64,000 bases of DNA, taken from NCBI GenBank assembly GCA_020054205.1, contig JAGVLS010000045.1, forward strand, positions 27,974-91,973, written 5' to 3'. Shown here in pieces: positions 9,320-18,300 of the stretch. Position numbers and translations under genes: made by a program. The DNA is from Candidatus Obscuribacterales bacterium (GTDB lineage: Bacteria; Cyanobacteriota; Vampirovibrionia; Obscuribacterales; Obscuribacteraceae). Under the pieces are notes generated by a model, which did no database searches, had not been told where the DNA came from, and was given only the letters and a program-made list of their open reading frames with translations. The first letter of the stretch is position 1, and each line of letters starts with the position of its first letter.

Positions 9320-9572
9320 ATTTGATCTACATACAGAACGTGACCTAAAAAAAATTGATCCTGTTTCACAAAAAAGGATCTTTCACTTTCTGAAAGAAAG
9401 ACTTGCTCCTTTAAAAGATCCACGCACACTCGGTGAAGCTCTACATGGTGAAAAGTTAGGTGATTTTTGGAAATATCGCGTAGGTAACTACCGAATTATC
9501 TGCAAAATCGAAGATAAAACCATCAAAATTTTAGTCATACGGATAGAACATCGAAAAGATATTTACAAATAA
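9303..9572 (+). CDS. RelE/ParE-superfamily toxin
   Basis: 89 residues, the family's usual size. It starts at TTG 9303, overlapping the antitoxin by 17 nt, which implies translational coupling. The family pattern is clear: WKIEFDLHTERDLKKID at the start, LKDPRTLGEALHGEKLGDFW in the middle, then YRVGNYRIICKIED and a C-terminal IRIEHRKDIYK. Relatives either cleave mRNA on the ribosome (RelE) or poison gyrase (ParE). The conserved Tyr/Arg in YRVGNYRI and the C-terminal HRKDIY look more like RelE-type nucleases, but sequence alone does not settle it. Confidence 0.87.
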   Translation: MVWKIEFDLHTERDLKKIDPVSQKRIFHFLKERLAPLKDPRTLGEALHGEKLGDFWKYRVGNYRIICKIEDKTIKILVIRIEHRKDIYK

Positions 9573-9585
9573 AACTATTTTGTTT

Positions 9586-10368
9586 CTATACTCCAGCCGT
9601 TAAACCACCATCAATTGGAATAACCGCCCCCGTCACATAAGCTGCTGCTTCTGAGCATAAAAACAAAACTACATTTGCTACTTCTTCTGGACTTCCTACC
9701 CTTTGCATAGGGATATTGGCTTGCACAAATTCATTTAACGCTTCTTTAGCAGAAATACCTTTACGGGCACCTACTTCTTCATTGAATCTTTCGCATAAGG
9801 GTGTCGCAATACAACCAGGACAAATACAATTAACTCGTATATTGTCTTTAGCATAATCTAAAGCAATAGAGCGAGTTAATTGTATAATAGCCGCCTTTGA
9901 AGAACTATAAGCAGCCGAGAGTTTTATTCCTCTCAGTCCAGCATCCGATGCATTATTAATTATTACCCCGCCACCATTTACAATCATTTGTTTTAAACAA
10001 GCTAAAGACATTAGATATGTGCCTTTAAGATTAGTATCAAATACAAAATCCCAATCGCTTTCTTTTGTTTCTAATAATGGTGCCACAAATTCTACACCAG
10101 CATTATTGAACAAATAATCTATGCGTCCAAATTTTTCCATTGTTTTAGCAATTACAATTTCTACATCGGAAGATTTAGCTATGCTGCCTGCTATTGCTAA
10201 TGCTTGCCCACCAAGTTTATTTATTTCTTGAACTGTTTCATTAGCGTGACGAGCATTAATATCAAGGATACTGACACTAGTTCCCGCTTGAGCAAAAGCT
10301 AATGCTGTCGCTTTACCGATACCAGAACCACCACCAGTGATTACTGCTACTTTATTAGCAAATTGCAT
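9586..10368 (-). CDS. SDR-family oxidoreductase
   Basis: 260 residues, a classical short-chain dehydrogenase. The cofactor motif TGGGSGIG is at residues 11-18, an Asp at the end of beta-2 (LDIN) favours NAD(H), NNAG is near residue 89, and the catalytic set is Asn-Ala-Ser (INNASDAG) with YSSSK near residue 155. The C-terminus GAVIPIDGGLTAGV is standard. Substrate is unknown; glucose, 3-oxoacyl and steroid dehydrogenases all look like this. It sits 10 nt after secF and is probably carried on the same transcript, though a functional link with protein export is not evident. Confidence 0.82.
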   Translation of the reverse strand: MQFANKVAVITGGGSGIGKATALAFAQAGTSVSILDINARHANETVQEINKLGGQALAIAGSIAKSSDVEIVIAKTMEKFGRIDYLFNNAGVEFVAPLLETKESDWDFVFDTNLKGTYLMSLACLKQMIVNGGGVIINNASDAGLRGIKLSAAYSSSKAAIIQLTRSIALDYAKDNIRVNCICPGCIATPLCERFNEEVGARKGISAKEALNEFVQANIPMQRVGSPEEVANVVLFLCSEAAAYVTGAVIPIDGGLTAGV

Positions 10369-10378
10369 TGTATTTTTC

Positions 10379-11350
10379 CTAATTAGCTAATCTTGTCTTG
10401 CGATTAGCTTTTAATTCGCGCCACCAAACCAAAAGACAACTAGCATTAAAAATAGAAGAATATGTTCCTGAAATAATACCTATTAACATTGCCAGGACAA
10501 AATCACGAGTAGTCACTCCCCCTAATACATAAAGAGCAGTGAGTGTGATAATTACAGTTAAAGAAGTATATATCGATCGGGTCAAAGTTTGATTGATACT
10601 TTCGTTTGCTATATCACCAAAAGTCCTACGTTGTTGTTCACCAGATTTAGCATCAATGGTTTTACTACCAACATATTTAGAATTTTCACGGATACGATCA
10701 AAAACAACAATGGTATCGTGCACAGAAAAACCAATTACTGTAAGCACCGCGCTAATAAATAAACTATCTACTTCCGTACCAATTACGAGCCCTAAAATAG
10801 CAAAAATACCAACTAAAACTAAAACGTCATGTACTAAAGCAGCAATCGCGCACATAGCATAATCAAACATAAAGCGTACTTTTATATATACAACCATAGC
10901 TACAAATGTAAGCAACAATGCCAATAAGCCGTTTTGCAATAATTCAGGTCCTACTACTCCGCTTACTTTATCAACTGAAAGTACTTTAAATTCGCCAATC
11001 TGATTGCTTAACTCTTCATTCAATTTTTTCTTTATTTGTTCATCTTGTTTTTCATCAGTTAATGCTTTGGTGCGCATCACAATTACATCTTTTCCAGCAA
11101 TATTAGCCAATTGCACTTGGGAGCCAGTCAATCCAGTCTCTTCTAGGATATTGCGTACTTTTTGTAATTCAACTGGTTTAGCAAATTGATATTGCAAAAT
11201 AGAGCCACCAGTAAAATCTATACCCAACTTTAATGGCGAATGAAATTGATACAAACACATGGCAATGCCAATTAGACCTGGAATAGTAATTAACAAAGAT
11301 ATACCGAACCAAAACGGACGATATTTAACTATATTGACTTTAGGCAACAC
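10379..11350 (-). CDS. secF: protein translocase subunit SecF
   Basis: 323 residues with the SecF plan: transmembrane helix 1 near residues 13-33, the DFTGGSILQYQF motif at about 45-56, a periplasmic P1 domain, then five further helices. Conserved blocks include SGVVGPELLQNGLLAL, SAVLTVIGFSVHDTIVVFDRIREN and the C-terminal GTYSSIFNASCLLVWW. SecF with SecD forms the RND-like partner of SecYEG that uses proton motive force to pull preproteins across the inner membrane. It follows secD by 11 nt in the same operon. Confidence 0.96.
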   Translation of the reverse strand: MLPKVNIVKYRPFWFGISLLITIPGLIGIAMCLYQFHSPLKLGIDFTGGSILQYQFAKPVELQKVRNILEETGLTGSQVQLANIAGKDVIVMRTKALTDEKQDEQIKKKLNEELSNQIGEFKVLSVDKVSGVVGPELLQNGLLALLLTFVAMVVYIKVRFMFDYAMCAIAALVHDVLVLVGIFAILGLVIGTEVDSLFISAVLTVIGFSVHDTIVVFDRIRENSKYVGSKTIDAKSGEQQRRTFGDIANESINQTLTRSIYTSLTVIITLTALYVLGGVTTRDFVLAMLIGIISGTYSSIFNASCLLVWWRELKANRKTRLAN

Positions 11351-11361
11351 TATATTTTCTC

Positions 11362-12903
11362 CTAACCTACTTTGGCATTAGCTTTACTAGCATTTGATTT
11401 TTTATCCATTCTCACTCCAAACAACTTAACGTTTTTCGGAATTAGATGTAAGAACACTCTGGTGGCAGTAATGGCAGAAAACATTGATATAGCCACACCA
11501 ATTCCTAGAGTAACAGCAAATCCTTTCACTACCGATGTACCAAATGCCATCAGTACCGAACAAGCAATTAAACTATTCATATTACTGTCAAAAATTGAAG
11601 AAAATGCTTTTTCAAAACCAGCTTCAATAGCAGAATATAAGTTTTTACCATTATTCAATTCTTCTTTTGTTCTCTCAAAAATAAGGATATTAGCATCAAC
11701 TGCCATACCTATAGATAGAATAAAACCAGCAATACCAGCTAAAGTAAGAGTGACAGGCATAGCTTTAAAGACAGCCAGTGTAGTTAGCGTATAAAGAATA
11801 AGAGCAGTATTAGCTACTAACCCAGCTACACCATACACAACAAGCATAAACAACATCACTAAACCAATACCAGCCAAGCCCGCAATTAAACTTTTATCAA
11901 TAGAATCTTGCCCTAAAGTTGCACCAACTGTACGTTCTTCCAAAATTACAACCTTTGTAGGCAGAGAGCCTGCATTTAATTTAGATGCTAAATCAACAGC
12001 TTGATCTTTCGTAAAACTACCTTTAATTTCACCATCTCCACCTCTAATTGGTTCAATGACATTGATACCATGATAAGACTGCATTGATAAAGGACGTCCA
12101 TCTGGACCACGATCAGTTGGTAACCCATCTAAAAATATGCCAATTTGTTTACCAACTAATCGGCTAGTTAAATCACCAAATTTTTTAGCACCTTCTGGTT
12201 TGAAATGAAAGTTTATTACCCAATTGCGACCATTAGCCAGTGGTACTGCTTGTGCACTTTTAAAATCTGCCCCGGTTAAATTTACATCCCTCCAGACAGG
12301 ACTTCCTGTGTCATCAAGCATTGGACTGCCATTATCATTATAGGCAAGTTCTTTAAATTCCAATAAAGCAGTAGTCCCAATTCTATCTTTAGCAGCTTGC
12401 GGATCTTTCACACCCGGCAATTCAACAATAAGTCTGTCACGCCCTGCTCTTTGTACAACAGTCTCTGATACACCTAAGCTATTAACACGATTATTTATTA
12501 CTGTTTCCACTCCGCGCATAACCTCTGGTGTAATTTCTGGCACCAATTTGCTAGGCTGTGCTTGTAAAAGAAGTTGTGAACCACCTTTTAAATCCAATCC
12601 TAGTTTGAGATTAGTAATAAAAGCAAAATCCCTAAAATGTCCTAATACTTGAATATTATTAGCTTGTGAAACTTCGGCAAAAGCTTCTTTCGTTGCTTGA
12701 TCAATTTGAAATTGATTCATTTGTTTGTAATCGGGTCGCTTTTCTAACGATGACAAAATTTCTTCTTGCAAGACAGAAGGCGCTAATTCAGCTAATCTCT
12801 GCCAATTAGCTAATTGTTTGTCTGGCACCACTTGTATCAGTGTTGTTAAGGACCAAACAAAAACAGCAATTACTGCCCAAAGTTTCCAATTACGCACAAA
12901 CAT
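11362..12903 (-). CDS. secD: protein translocase subunit SecD
   Basis: 513 residues. One N-terminal transmembrane helix (about 8-26) is followed by a large periplasmic region starting with the D1 motif LGLDLKGGSQLLLQ near residue 97, then VINNRVNSLGVSETVVQRAG and IVELPGV. Five C-terminal helices begin near residue 335, with TLTLAGIAGFILSIGMAVDANILIFERTKEE as the conserved block. A 60-residue helical insertion before the D1 motif (rich in Gln, Glu, Ala) matches SecD proteins of cyanobacterial type in general length. First gene of the secD-secF-SDR set. Confidence 0.96.
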   Translation of the reverse strand: MFVRNWKLWAVIAVFVWSLTTLIQVVPDKQLANWQRLAELAPSVLQEEILSSLEKRPDYKQMNQFQIDQATKEAFAEVSQANNIQVLGHFRDFAFITNLKLGLDLKGGSQLLLQAQPSKLVPEITPEVMRGVETVINNRVNSLGVSETVVQRAGRDRLIVELPGVKDPQAAKDRIGTTALLEFKELAYNDNGSPMLDDTGSPVWRDVNLTGADFKSAQAVPLANGRNWVINFHFKPEGAKKFGDLTSRLVGKQIGIFLDGLPTDRGPDGRPLSMQSYHGINVIEPIRGGDGEIKGSFTKDQAVDLASKLNAGSLPTKVVILEERTVGATLGQDSIDKSLIAGLAGIGLVMLFMLVVYGVAGLVANTALILYTLTTLAVFKAMPVTLTLAGIAGFILSIGMAVDANILIFERTKEELNNGKNLYSAIEAGFEKAFSSIFDSNMNSLIACSVLMAFGTSVVKGFAVTLGIGVAISMFSAITATRVFLHLIPKNVKLFGVRMDKKSNASKANAKVG

Positions 12904-13014
12904 AAATTATTCGTTCCACCATATATATACTTAGTTCTGAGCTACCAATTTTAACGTATCTTCTCTGTTGGCAACTCTAGTACAAAAGTTTTTCTAAGTA
13001 GAACAAAACTCATA

Positions 13015-13719
13015 CTAAGCAGTACAAATTCGATCGCCGCCCCTTTGTTGAGCTAATTCAAGTGCTTGAACAGCCCGAGCAACCAGCTCATCATGCTCAC
13101 GCGCGTGCGCTGGAAATGAAGCAGCACCAATACTTGCTGTTACGTTTAAGTTATTCCAATTATGACTAATAGCTTGTGCACCTATACGCTGACGAATGCG
13201 CTCGGCTGCAATTGTTGCACCTTGCGGATTTGTTTCTGGAAATAAAATGGCAAATTCATCGCCACTATAACGCGCTGGAATATCAACATCTCTTATAGTT
13301 GCTTTAATTACAGAACCAGCTACTTTCAAAACAGCATCAGATGTCAGCGATCCAAATTGACGAGCAATCTCTTTATATCCATCAATTGAGACAAGTAATA
13401 AAGATACCGGTCTTTTATATCGCTTTGCTCTCTTAAGCTCATCTTTCAATTCTTTGAGAAATGTCCGAGAGTTGTAAAGCTCAGTTAAAGAATCTAAAAG
13501 TGCAAGCCTATCTAATTCTTCTGCTTTAACTGCCGTCAGATTTGACTCAGTATTAGCTAATAAAGAGCGGTTTTCAAGCTCTTTTACCCTCTCCAACATT
13601 TGACCATCAAGTTGCGAACGTCCACCAATTTGTTGTGTCTTGGGACGTTGATTAGTGTCAAGAACACGACAAAACATACATGTTCTACCACTGCAGATAT
13701 GATCTAATTTGCCTACCAT
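13015..13719 (-). CDS. diguanylate cyclase with SGDEF active site
   Basis: 234 residues. The N-terminus contains three cysteines, C-x4-C-x2-C (ICSGRTCMFC, residues 9-17), which could bind metal or heme. A helical linker (about 40-75) leads to a GGDEF domain from DSLTELYNSRTFLKEL onward. The signature reads SGDEF, with Ser replacing the first Gly. An inhibitory RxxD site (RDVD) stands exactly five residues upstream, as in classical enzymes. It should make cyclic di-GMP from GTP if the Ser is tolerated. No EAL domain or phosphodiesterase is nearby. Transcribed alone on the minus strand. Confidence 0.85.
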   Translation of the reverse strand: MVGKLDHICSGRTCMFCRVLDTNQRPKTQQIGGRSQLDGQMLERVKELENRSLLANTESNLTAVKAEELDRLALLDSLTELYNSRTFLKELKDELKRAKRYKRPVSLLLVSIDGYKEIARQFGSLTSDAVLKVAGSVIKATIRDVDIPARYSGDEFAILFPETNPQGATIAAERIRQRIGAQAISHNWNNLNVTASIGAASFPAHAREHDELVARAVQALELAQQRGGDRICTA

Positions 13720-13853
13720 TTTAGTCTCACAATATATTGTTTTTTAGCTTATTGTAGGTACGGCCTTTATACGCTTAATGTTCCCTTTTAAGTTTAAGGC
13801 CAAACGTATTAAGCTTACCCCCACACCTATCATTCTATAGTTTCTTAAAGCCG

Positions 13854-15242
13854 CTAATTTATTATAGTACCTTCATTTACAATCTTTTTCCCTGACACAA
13901 ATAAATCTATTAATTGGGCTTGCCCATGAAGAATTAAGTCATATGGATTTAATTGATCTAAGACATGCAAACTACTATCTTTCAAGCCAAAAATAGCAAT
14001 ATCTGCCAGTTTATTAGGCTCTAAGGAGCCGATATTATTAGCTTGTCCAATAATATTGGCTGCCCCAAAGGTTAAATGGTGAATTACCTTTTCACTACTT
14101 ACATTAAATTGTGGATTTGTAGCCTTTAGTAAATTTACAGCAAATAAAGCTTCTTCTAAGACATTTAAACTGAAAGCAGAAGCAGCACTATCTGTGCCAA
14201 AACCAAATTCTAATTCCATCTCAATAAAACTTTTCATCGGTGCTGTGCCATTCATTAGCAAGGCATTGCTGCGTGGGCAATGAATTACTTTAACTTGATT
14301 TTGTTGCAAAAGACTTAATTCATCATTACTCACATGTACAACATGGCTGGCAACGGTAAGAGAATTTAAAAATTTTTGTTTGTACAAATAATTTACTGGT
14401 GTCAGTCCTTTTTGCCTCCAAGACAAATTTTGTATCTTTTCAATTTTTTCTTGAAATACAAAGCTGAGATAATTATCGACACAATCATTATTATCTTCTA
14501 TCCATGCACATTCAGCTTCTGATTCTGCCAAATGAATTAAATAAGGTAGATTATGCGATTTACTCCATTCAATAACTTCTTGCAAAAGACTCGGACAAAC
14601 AGTATACGGAGCATGGGGAGCAATTGTAATCTTAATTAATTCAGACGCTAATGCTCTTTTAAGTTTATTATCTTCTTGAGCATTTTTGATAAATAAATTG
14701 TATTTATCCAACCATTTTTGCCAAGTATGCTGAGCTATATTTTCATCAATACCAAATAATTCCAGCCCGACAAGTCCTCTTAAGCCAATTTGTGCTAATC
14801 CCCAAGCGGCAGCTCCTGTATAAGAAGAATCGGCTACACATGTTGTCCCTGATAAAGCAATTTCTTTGGCACCTAATAAAGCACTTTTTTTCCAGTCATC
14901 TGGTTGAAATTTTCTTGATGATATTACTAAAGTTCTAATCCAATCAAAAAAAAATTTTTTCTGAGTGTTTAAAAATTTGAGCGATGAATAATCTAAATGG
15001 GTATGCAGATTAATCAAACCTGGCATTATTATTGCTTGTTTGTAATCTTTGTATAATCCAGCATTCAATAATTTTTCTTTTTGCCGCTGGGAAAATCTTT
15101 GATCAAATTCATCTTTCGAACAAATATCAAAAATATGTTGGTTATTTAAGATAAGTACAGCATTTTTAATTGGTTTTGCTACTATGGGCAATAGCCAGTC
15201 TGCTGCTAAATAAGAGTAATTCAAATTATTTCCGGTAGACAT
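13854..15242 (-). CDS. amidohydrolase (TrzA/SAH-deaminase type)
   Basis: 462 residues of the metal-dependent amidohydrolase superfamily. The metal ligands are visible in order: PGLINLHTHLD near residue 78, ITIAPHAPYT near 210, HLAESEAE near 240, VIHCPRSNALL near 318 and FGTDSAAS near 352. The early HTHLDYSSL followed by FFFDWIRTL is reminiscent of aminodeoxyfutalosine deaminases of the futalosine menaquinone route, but S-adenosylhomocysteine/methylthioadenosine deaminases and other chlorohydrolase relatives share the core. No other menaquinone genes are in the window, so I leave the substrate open. It diverges from yceD. Confidence 0.72.
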   Translation of the reverse strand: MSTGNNLNYSYLAADWLLPIVAKPIKNAVLILNNQHIFDICSKDEFDQRFSQRQKEKLLNAGLYKDYKQAIIMPGLINLHTHLDYSSLKFLNTQKKFFFDWIRTLVISSRKFQPDDWKKSALLGAKEIALSGTTCVADSSYTGAAAWGLAQIGLRGLVGLELFGIDENIAQHTWQKWLDKYNLFIKNAQEDNKLKRALASELIKITIAPHAPYTVCPSLLQEVIEWSKSHNLPYLIHLAESEAECAWIEDNNDCVDNYLSFVFQEKIEKIQNLSWRQKGLTPVNYLYKQKFLNSLTVASHVVHVSNDELSLLQQNQVKVIHCPRSNALLMNGTAPMKSFIEMELEFGFGTDSAASAFSLNVLEEALFAVNLLKATNPQFNVSSEKVIHHLTFGAANIIGQANNIGSLEPNKLADIAIFGLKDSSLHVLDQLNPYDLILHGQAQLIDLFVSGKKIVNEGTIIN

Positions 15243-15310
15243 TTTTACTTAATAATATGGCTTTGTTGTACTATTATGTCCGCAAACTAAGTAAAGCTGA
15301 GAAATAATCA

Positions 15311-15859
15311 TTGAAAATTAGTATCTCTGAATTAAAATTACTTCCCAAACAAAAGCTAAATATTACTTTTAAAGAATCTCTTGAAGATATTGATGCTGTA
15401 AAGCCAGTAATAGGCGATCTTATTCTCGCTTATAGTGGCTCTGGCTTACATCTTTCAGGCACAGTACAGACCTTGCTAAAACTTAGCTGCCATCGCTGTT
15501 TACAGCCATATTTTCAAAGTTTAATCGTCGATATTGATGAGCGCTTTGCAGTTCAATCAGATATTTATAAGCCAGGACAAAAAGAAAGAGAGCTTAACAA
15601 AGATGATTTTGTTGAATATCTTTCTGACAAGGGGGAGCTTGACATTAGCGATGTTGTGTATCAAGCTGTTACACTGGCTACACCAACTAGTTGTTTATGC
15701 AGTGGAGAATGTCCTGGTCCAGCGTATAATTTAGCTTCGGCTGAAGCTACAGAACAAAATGCTGATTTATTAGCAAGTAGTAATAATAGCCCAGATAAAG
15801 CAAATCAAGTTGATCCAAGATGGGAAAACTTGAAGAGACTGTTTGCAAAAGAAGAATAA
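15311..15859 (+). CDS. yceD: YceD (DUF177) family protein
   Basis: 182 residues, TTG start. The two cysteine pairs typical of this family are present, LSCHRCLQPY near residue 60 and SCLCSGECPG near 137; they probably bind zinc. Homologues are linked with accumulation of 23S rRNA, and the gene nearly always sits directly ahead of rpmF. That order is kept here, followed by plsX, fabH and fabD, so this is the first gene of a ribosome-and-fatty-acid operon. The C-terminal tail (Asn/Ser-rich, then DPRWENLKRLF) is also typical. Confidence 0.85.
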   Translation: MKISISELKLLPKQKLNITFKESLEDIDAVKPVIGDLILAYSGSGLHLSGTVQTLLKLSCHRCLQPYFQSLIVDIDERFAVQSDIYKPGQKERELNKDDFVEYLSDKGELDISDVVYQAVTLATPTSCLCSGECPGPAYNLASAEATEQNADLLASSNNSPDKANQVDPRWENLKRLFAKEE

Positions 15860-15929
15860 GAAGAGAAAATCGTAGATAATAGTATTTAGTCGAGTATAAA
15901 TAATCGGCATAAGAAGGAGTTAAAGGTCC

Positions 15930-16115
15930 ATGGCTGTCCCCAAGAAGAAAACATCACACCAGAAACAACATTCTCGCCGAGCAAATTGGAAGCTTACAGT
16001 AAGCAAATTAGGGCAATGTCCAAATTGCTCCAAACCAATAAGATCTCATCAAGCTTGTATCTCATGTGGATATTACCGTGGGATGCCAGCAAGATTATCA
16101 GATCGCCTCACCTAA
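15930..16115 (+). CDS. rpmF: 50S ribosomal protein L32
   Basis: 61 residues, the standard length. It begins MAVPKKKTSHQKQHSRRANW, the hallmark of L32, and has a zinc-binding pair CPNC (30-33) with CISC (43-46), so this is the zinc-dependent (C+) form. AAGGAG lies upstream of the ATG at good distance. Component of the large ribosomal subunit near the peptidyl transferase centre. Located between yceD and plsX as in most bacteria. Confidence 0.96.
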   Translation: MAVPKKKTSHQKQHSRRANWKLTVSKLGQCPNCSKPIRSHQACISCGYYRGMPARLSDRLT

Positions 16116-16219
16116 AATTGGCTGAAGAGATGTTTACAAGATAATTGGCAAGCATTCGGCAATTGCCATAAATGTTACGATATTTACAGGGTTTTATAAT
16201 TTAGTGGGCGGGAGAATTG

Positions 16220-17236
16220 ATGATTCGCATTGCGGTTGATGCCATGGGCGGTGATCATGCACCTCGCGAAGTAGTACATGGCGCTGTACTTGCAGCCAAA
16301 GAGTATGGGATTGCGGTACAGCTTGTCGGACTACCAGAAATTGTTTCACAAGAATTAAGTCGTCATAACATAACTGGACTCAACATTAGCGTGGTACCAG
16401 CTTCTGAAATTGTATCCATGGATGAAAAACCAAGTCGAGCAATTGTAAAGAAAAAAGATTCTTCAATTGTAGTTGCTACAAAACAAGTTGCCGATGGACT
16501 AGCTGACGGTGTTGTAGCAGCTGGCTCAACTGGGGCAGCGGCAGTAGCTGCACAAATAAATTTAGGACGCATTGCTAATTTAGATCGCTCAGCAATTGCT
16601 TGTGTAATGCCAACTAGCTCCAATAAACCTTGCGTTGTTTTAGATGTTGGTGCCAACGTAGAATGTACTCCTTTTCAATTATTTCAATTTGGCATTATGG
16701 GTTCAATACTTTCGGAAGGACTATTCAATACAAAACATCCTAAAGTCGGGTTGTTAAATATTGGTGCCGAAGAAACAAAAGGTACTGAATTAGTTAAAGA
16801 AGCATACAAACTTATGCAAAACAGAGAACAACTTAATTTTGTTGGTTTTGTTGAAGGGCGTGATTTTCCTATGGGCAAAGTAGATGTAGTTGTTACTGAT
16901 GGTTTTACAGGAAATGTTGCTCTTAAAACATCAGAAGGCATAGCAAAAATGATATCTCTTATGCTCAAACAAGAATTACTCTCATCAATTCGCAATAAAA
17001 TTGGCAGCAAAATAGCTGAACCAGCTTTTCAAAGTTTAAAGCGCAGAATAGACTATAACGAATTTGGCGGTGCATTGCTTATAGGCGTCAAAGGAGTTTA
17101 TGTTATTGCCCATGGCGGCTCAACACATACAGCCATTAAAAATGCCATTAGAACTGCCTCTGATATGGTGCGTGCTAACATAGTAAAACAAATTGAATGG
17201 ACTTTGTCTTTGACTACCGCAGGAAGCAAGTCGTGA
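16220..17236 (+). CDS. plsX: phosphate acyltransferase PlsX
   Basis: 338 residues. The ATG at 16220 is preferred over the TTG at 16217 because GGGAG then lies six bases ahead. The N-terminus MIRIAVDAMGGDHAP is the family signature, followed by VSMDEKPSRAIVKKKDSS, DGVVAAGSTGAA and a C-terminal VYVIAHGGSTH. PlsX converts acyl-ACP to acyl-phosphate for the PlsY glycerol-3-phosphate acyltransferase, beginning phospholipid synthesis at the inner membrane. The stop codon overlaps the GTG start of fabH as GTGA. Confidence 0.95.
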   Translation: MIRIAVDAMGGDHAPREVVHGAVLAAKEYGIAVQLVGLPEIVSQELSRHNITGLNISVVPASEIVSMDEKPSRAIVKKKDSSIVVATKQVADGLADGVVAAGSTGAAAVAAQINLGRIANLDRSAIACVMPTSSNKPCVVLDVGANVECTPFQLFQFGIMGSILSEGLFNTKHPKVGLLNIGAEETKGTELVKEAYKLMQNREQLNFVGFVEGRDFPMGKVDVVVTDGFTGNVALKTSEGIAKMISLMLKQELLSSIRNKIGSKIAEPAFQSLKRRIDYNEFGGALLIGVKGVYVIAHGGSTHTAIKNAIRTASDMVRANIVKQIEWTLSLTTAGSKS

Positions 17237-18300
17237 ACTTACAAGTTGGTGCAAAATTAATAGGTGTAGGCAAAGCTGTTCCCAGGAGTGTTGTCACCAA
17301 TGCAGATTTGGAAGGCTTGGTTGACACTTCTGATGAATGGATAACAACTCGCACAGGCATCCGTCAAAGACATGTTGTTTCTGAAGGAGAAACAGCAACT
17401 GGATTAGCTATTGAAGCCGCCAAAGATGCAATTGGTTTTGCCGCTCTTGATCCAGCAAAAATTGATTTAATTATAGTTGCTACATCCACACCCGACAATT
17501 TATATCCATCCACCGCTTGCATGGTACAAGCAGCAATTGGAGCCAAGCAAGCAGCTGCTTTTGATATGGAAGCCGCTTGTACTGGCATCATTTACGCTTT
17601 AGCTGTAGGACAACAATTTATTGGTTCTGGCACTTTTAAAACTGTGCTTATGATTGGCGTTGATGTACATTCTCGTTTTTTAAACTGGGAAGACAGAAAC
17701 ACATGTATTTTATTTGGTGATGGCGCCGGTGCATTTATTATGCAAGCATCCCAAAAAGAAAATGAAAATGATATGCTCGCTACTTACTTACGCGCCGATG
17801 GCAGCGGCGGTCATTTATTGTGTATTCCAAATTCTGGTGTGCATTATCCGCATGTTGGTACTACACCCGAAAAAGCTACTCATAGATTTTTGCAAATGAA
17901 TGGTCGTGCTGTTTATGAATTTGCTATTAATGCCGTACCAGATGCTGTAAAAACTGCTTGCGCGCGCGCGGGCATTGAAGTGAAAGATATAGATTTTCTA
18001 GTGCCACATCAGGCTAATCAACGTATCATTAAAGCAGCAGCTGAAAGACTAGGATTTTCGCCAAAACAAATTGTCAGCAATTTAGATCAATATGGCAATA
18101 CATCTGCTGCCTCAATTCCGCTGGCTATGGCTGACGCGCTAATGCGCAAACAAATAATACCACCAGCTGTATGTGTTTTAGTTGGTTTTGGTGGTGGATT
18201 AACCTGGGGCTCGGCAATAATACGCTGGACTGCCTTTGACCAAAGACAAATTACACAAGAAAATCAGAATAAAGAAAAAACAATAGGAAGTACTATTTAG
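17233..18300 (+). CDS. fabH: beta-ketoacyl-ACP synthase III (FabH)
   Basis: 355 residues from the GTG at 17233. This start overlaps the plsX stop as GTGA and has AGGA upstream; a longer in-frame reading from 17197 would extend well into plsX. The catalytic triad is intact: Cys116 in MEAACTGI, His259 in VPHQANQR and Asn289 in QYGNTSAAS. FabH condenses acetyl-CoA or a short acyl-CoA with malonyl-ACP to start fatty acid elongation. It carries a polar tail of about 25 residues after the usual end (WGSAIIRW). fabD begins on the next base after the stop. Confidence 0.95.
   Translation: MNLQVGAKLIGVGKAVPRSVVTNADLEGLVDTSDEWITTRTGIRQRHVVSEGETATGLAIEAAKDAIGFAALDPAKIDLIIVATSTPDNLYPSTACMVQAAIGAKQAAAFDMEAACTGIIYALAVGQQFIGSGTFKTVLMIGVDVHSRFLNWEDRNTCILFGDGAGAFIMQASQKENENDMLATYLRADGSGGHLLCIPNSGVHYPHVGTTPEKATHRFLQMNGRAVYEFAINAVPDAVKTACARAGIEVKDIDFLVPHQANQRIIKAAAERLGFSPKQIVSNLDQYGNTSAASIPLAMADALMRKQIIPPAVCVLVGFGGGLTWGSAIIRWTAFDQRQITQENQNKEKTIGSTI

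Noticed and set aside
17955..17975. Alternating CG run in fabH and elsewhere, and a search for cyanobacterial HIP1
   Set aside because: The runs are codons for Ala and Arg; I saw no GCGATCGC copies, so there is no HIP1-like repeat signal.
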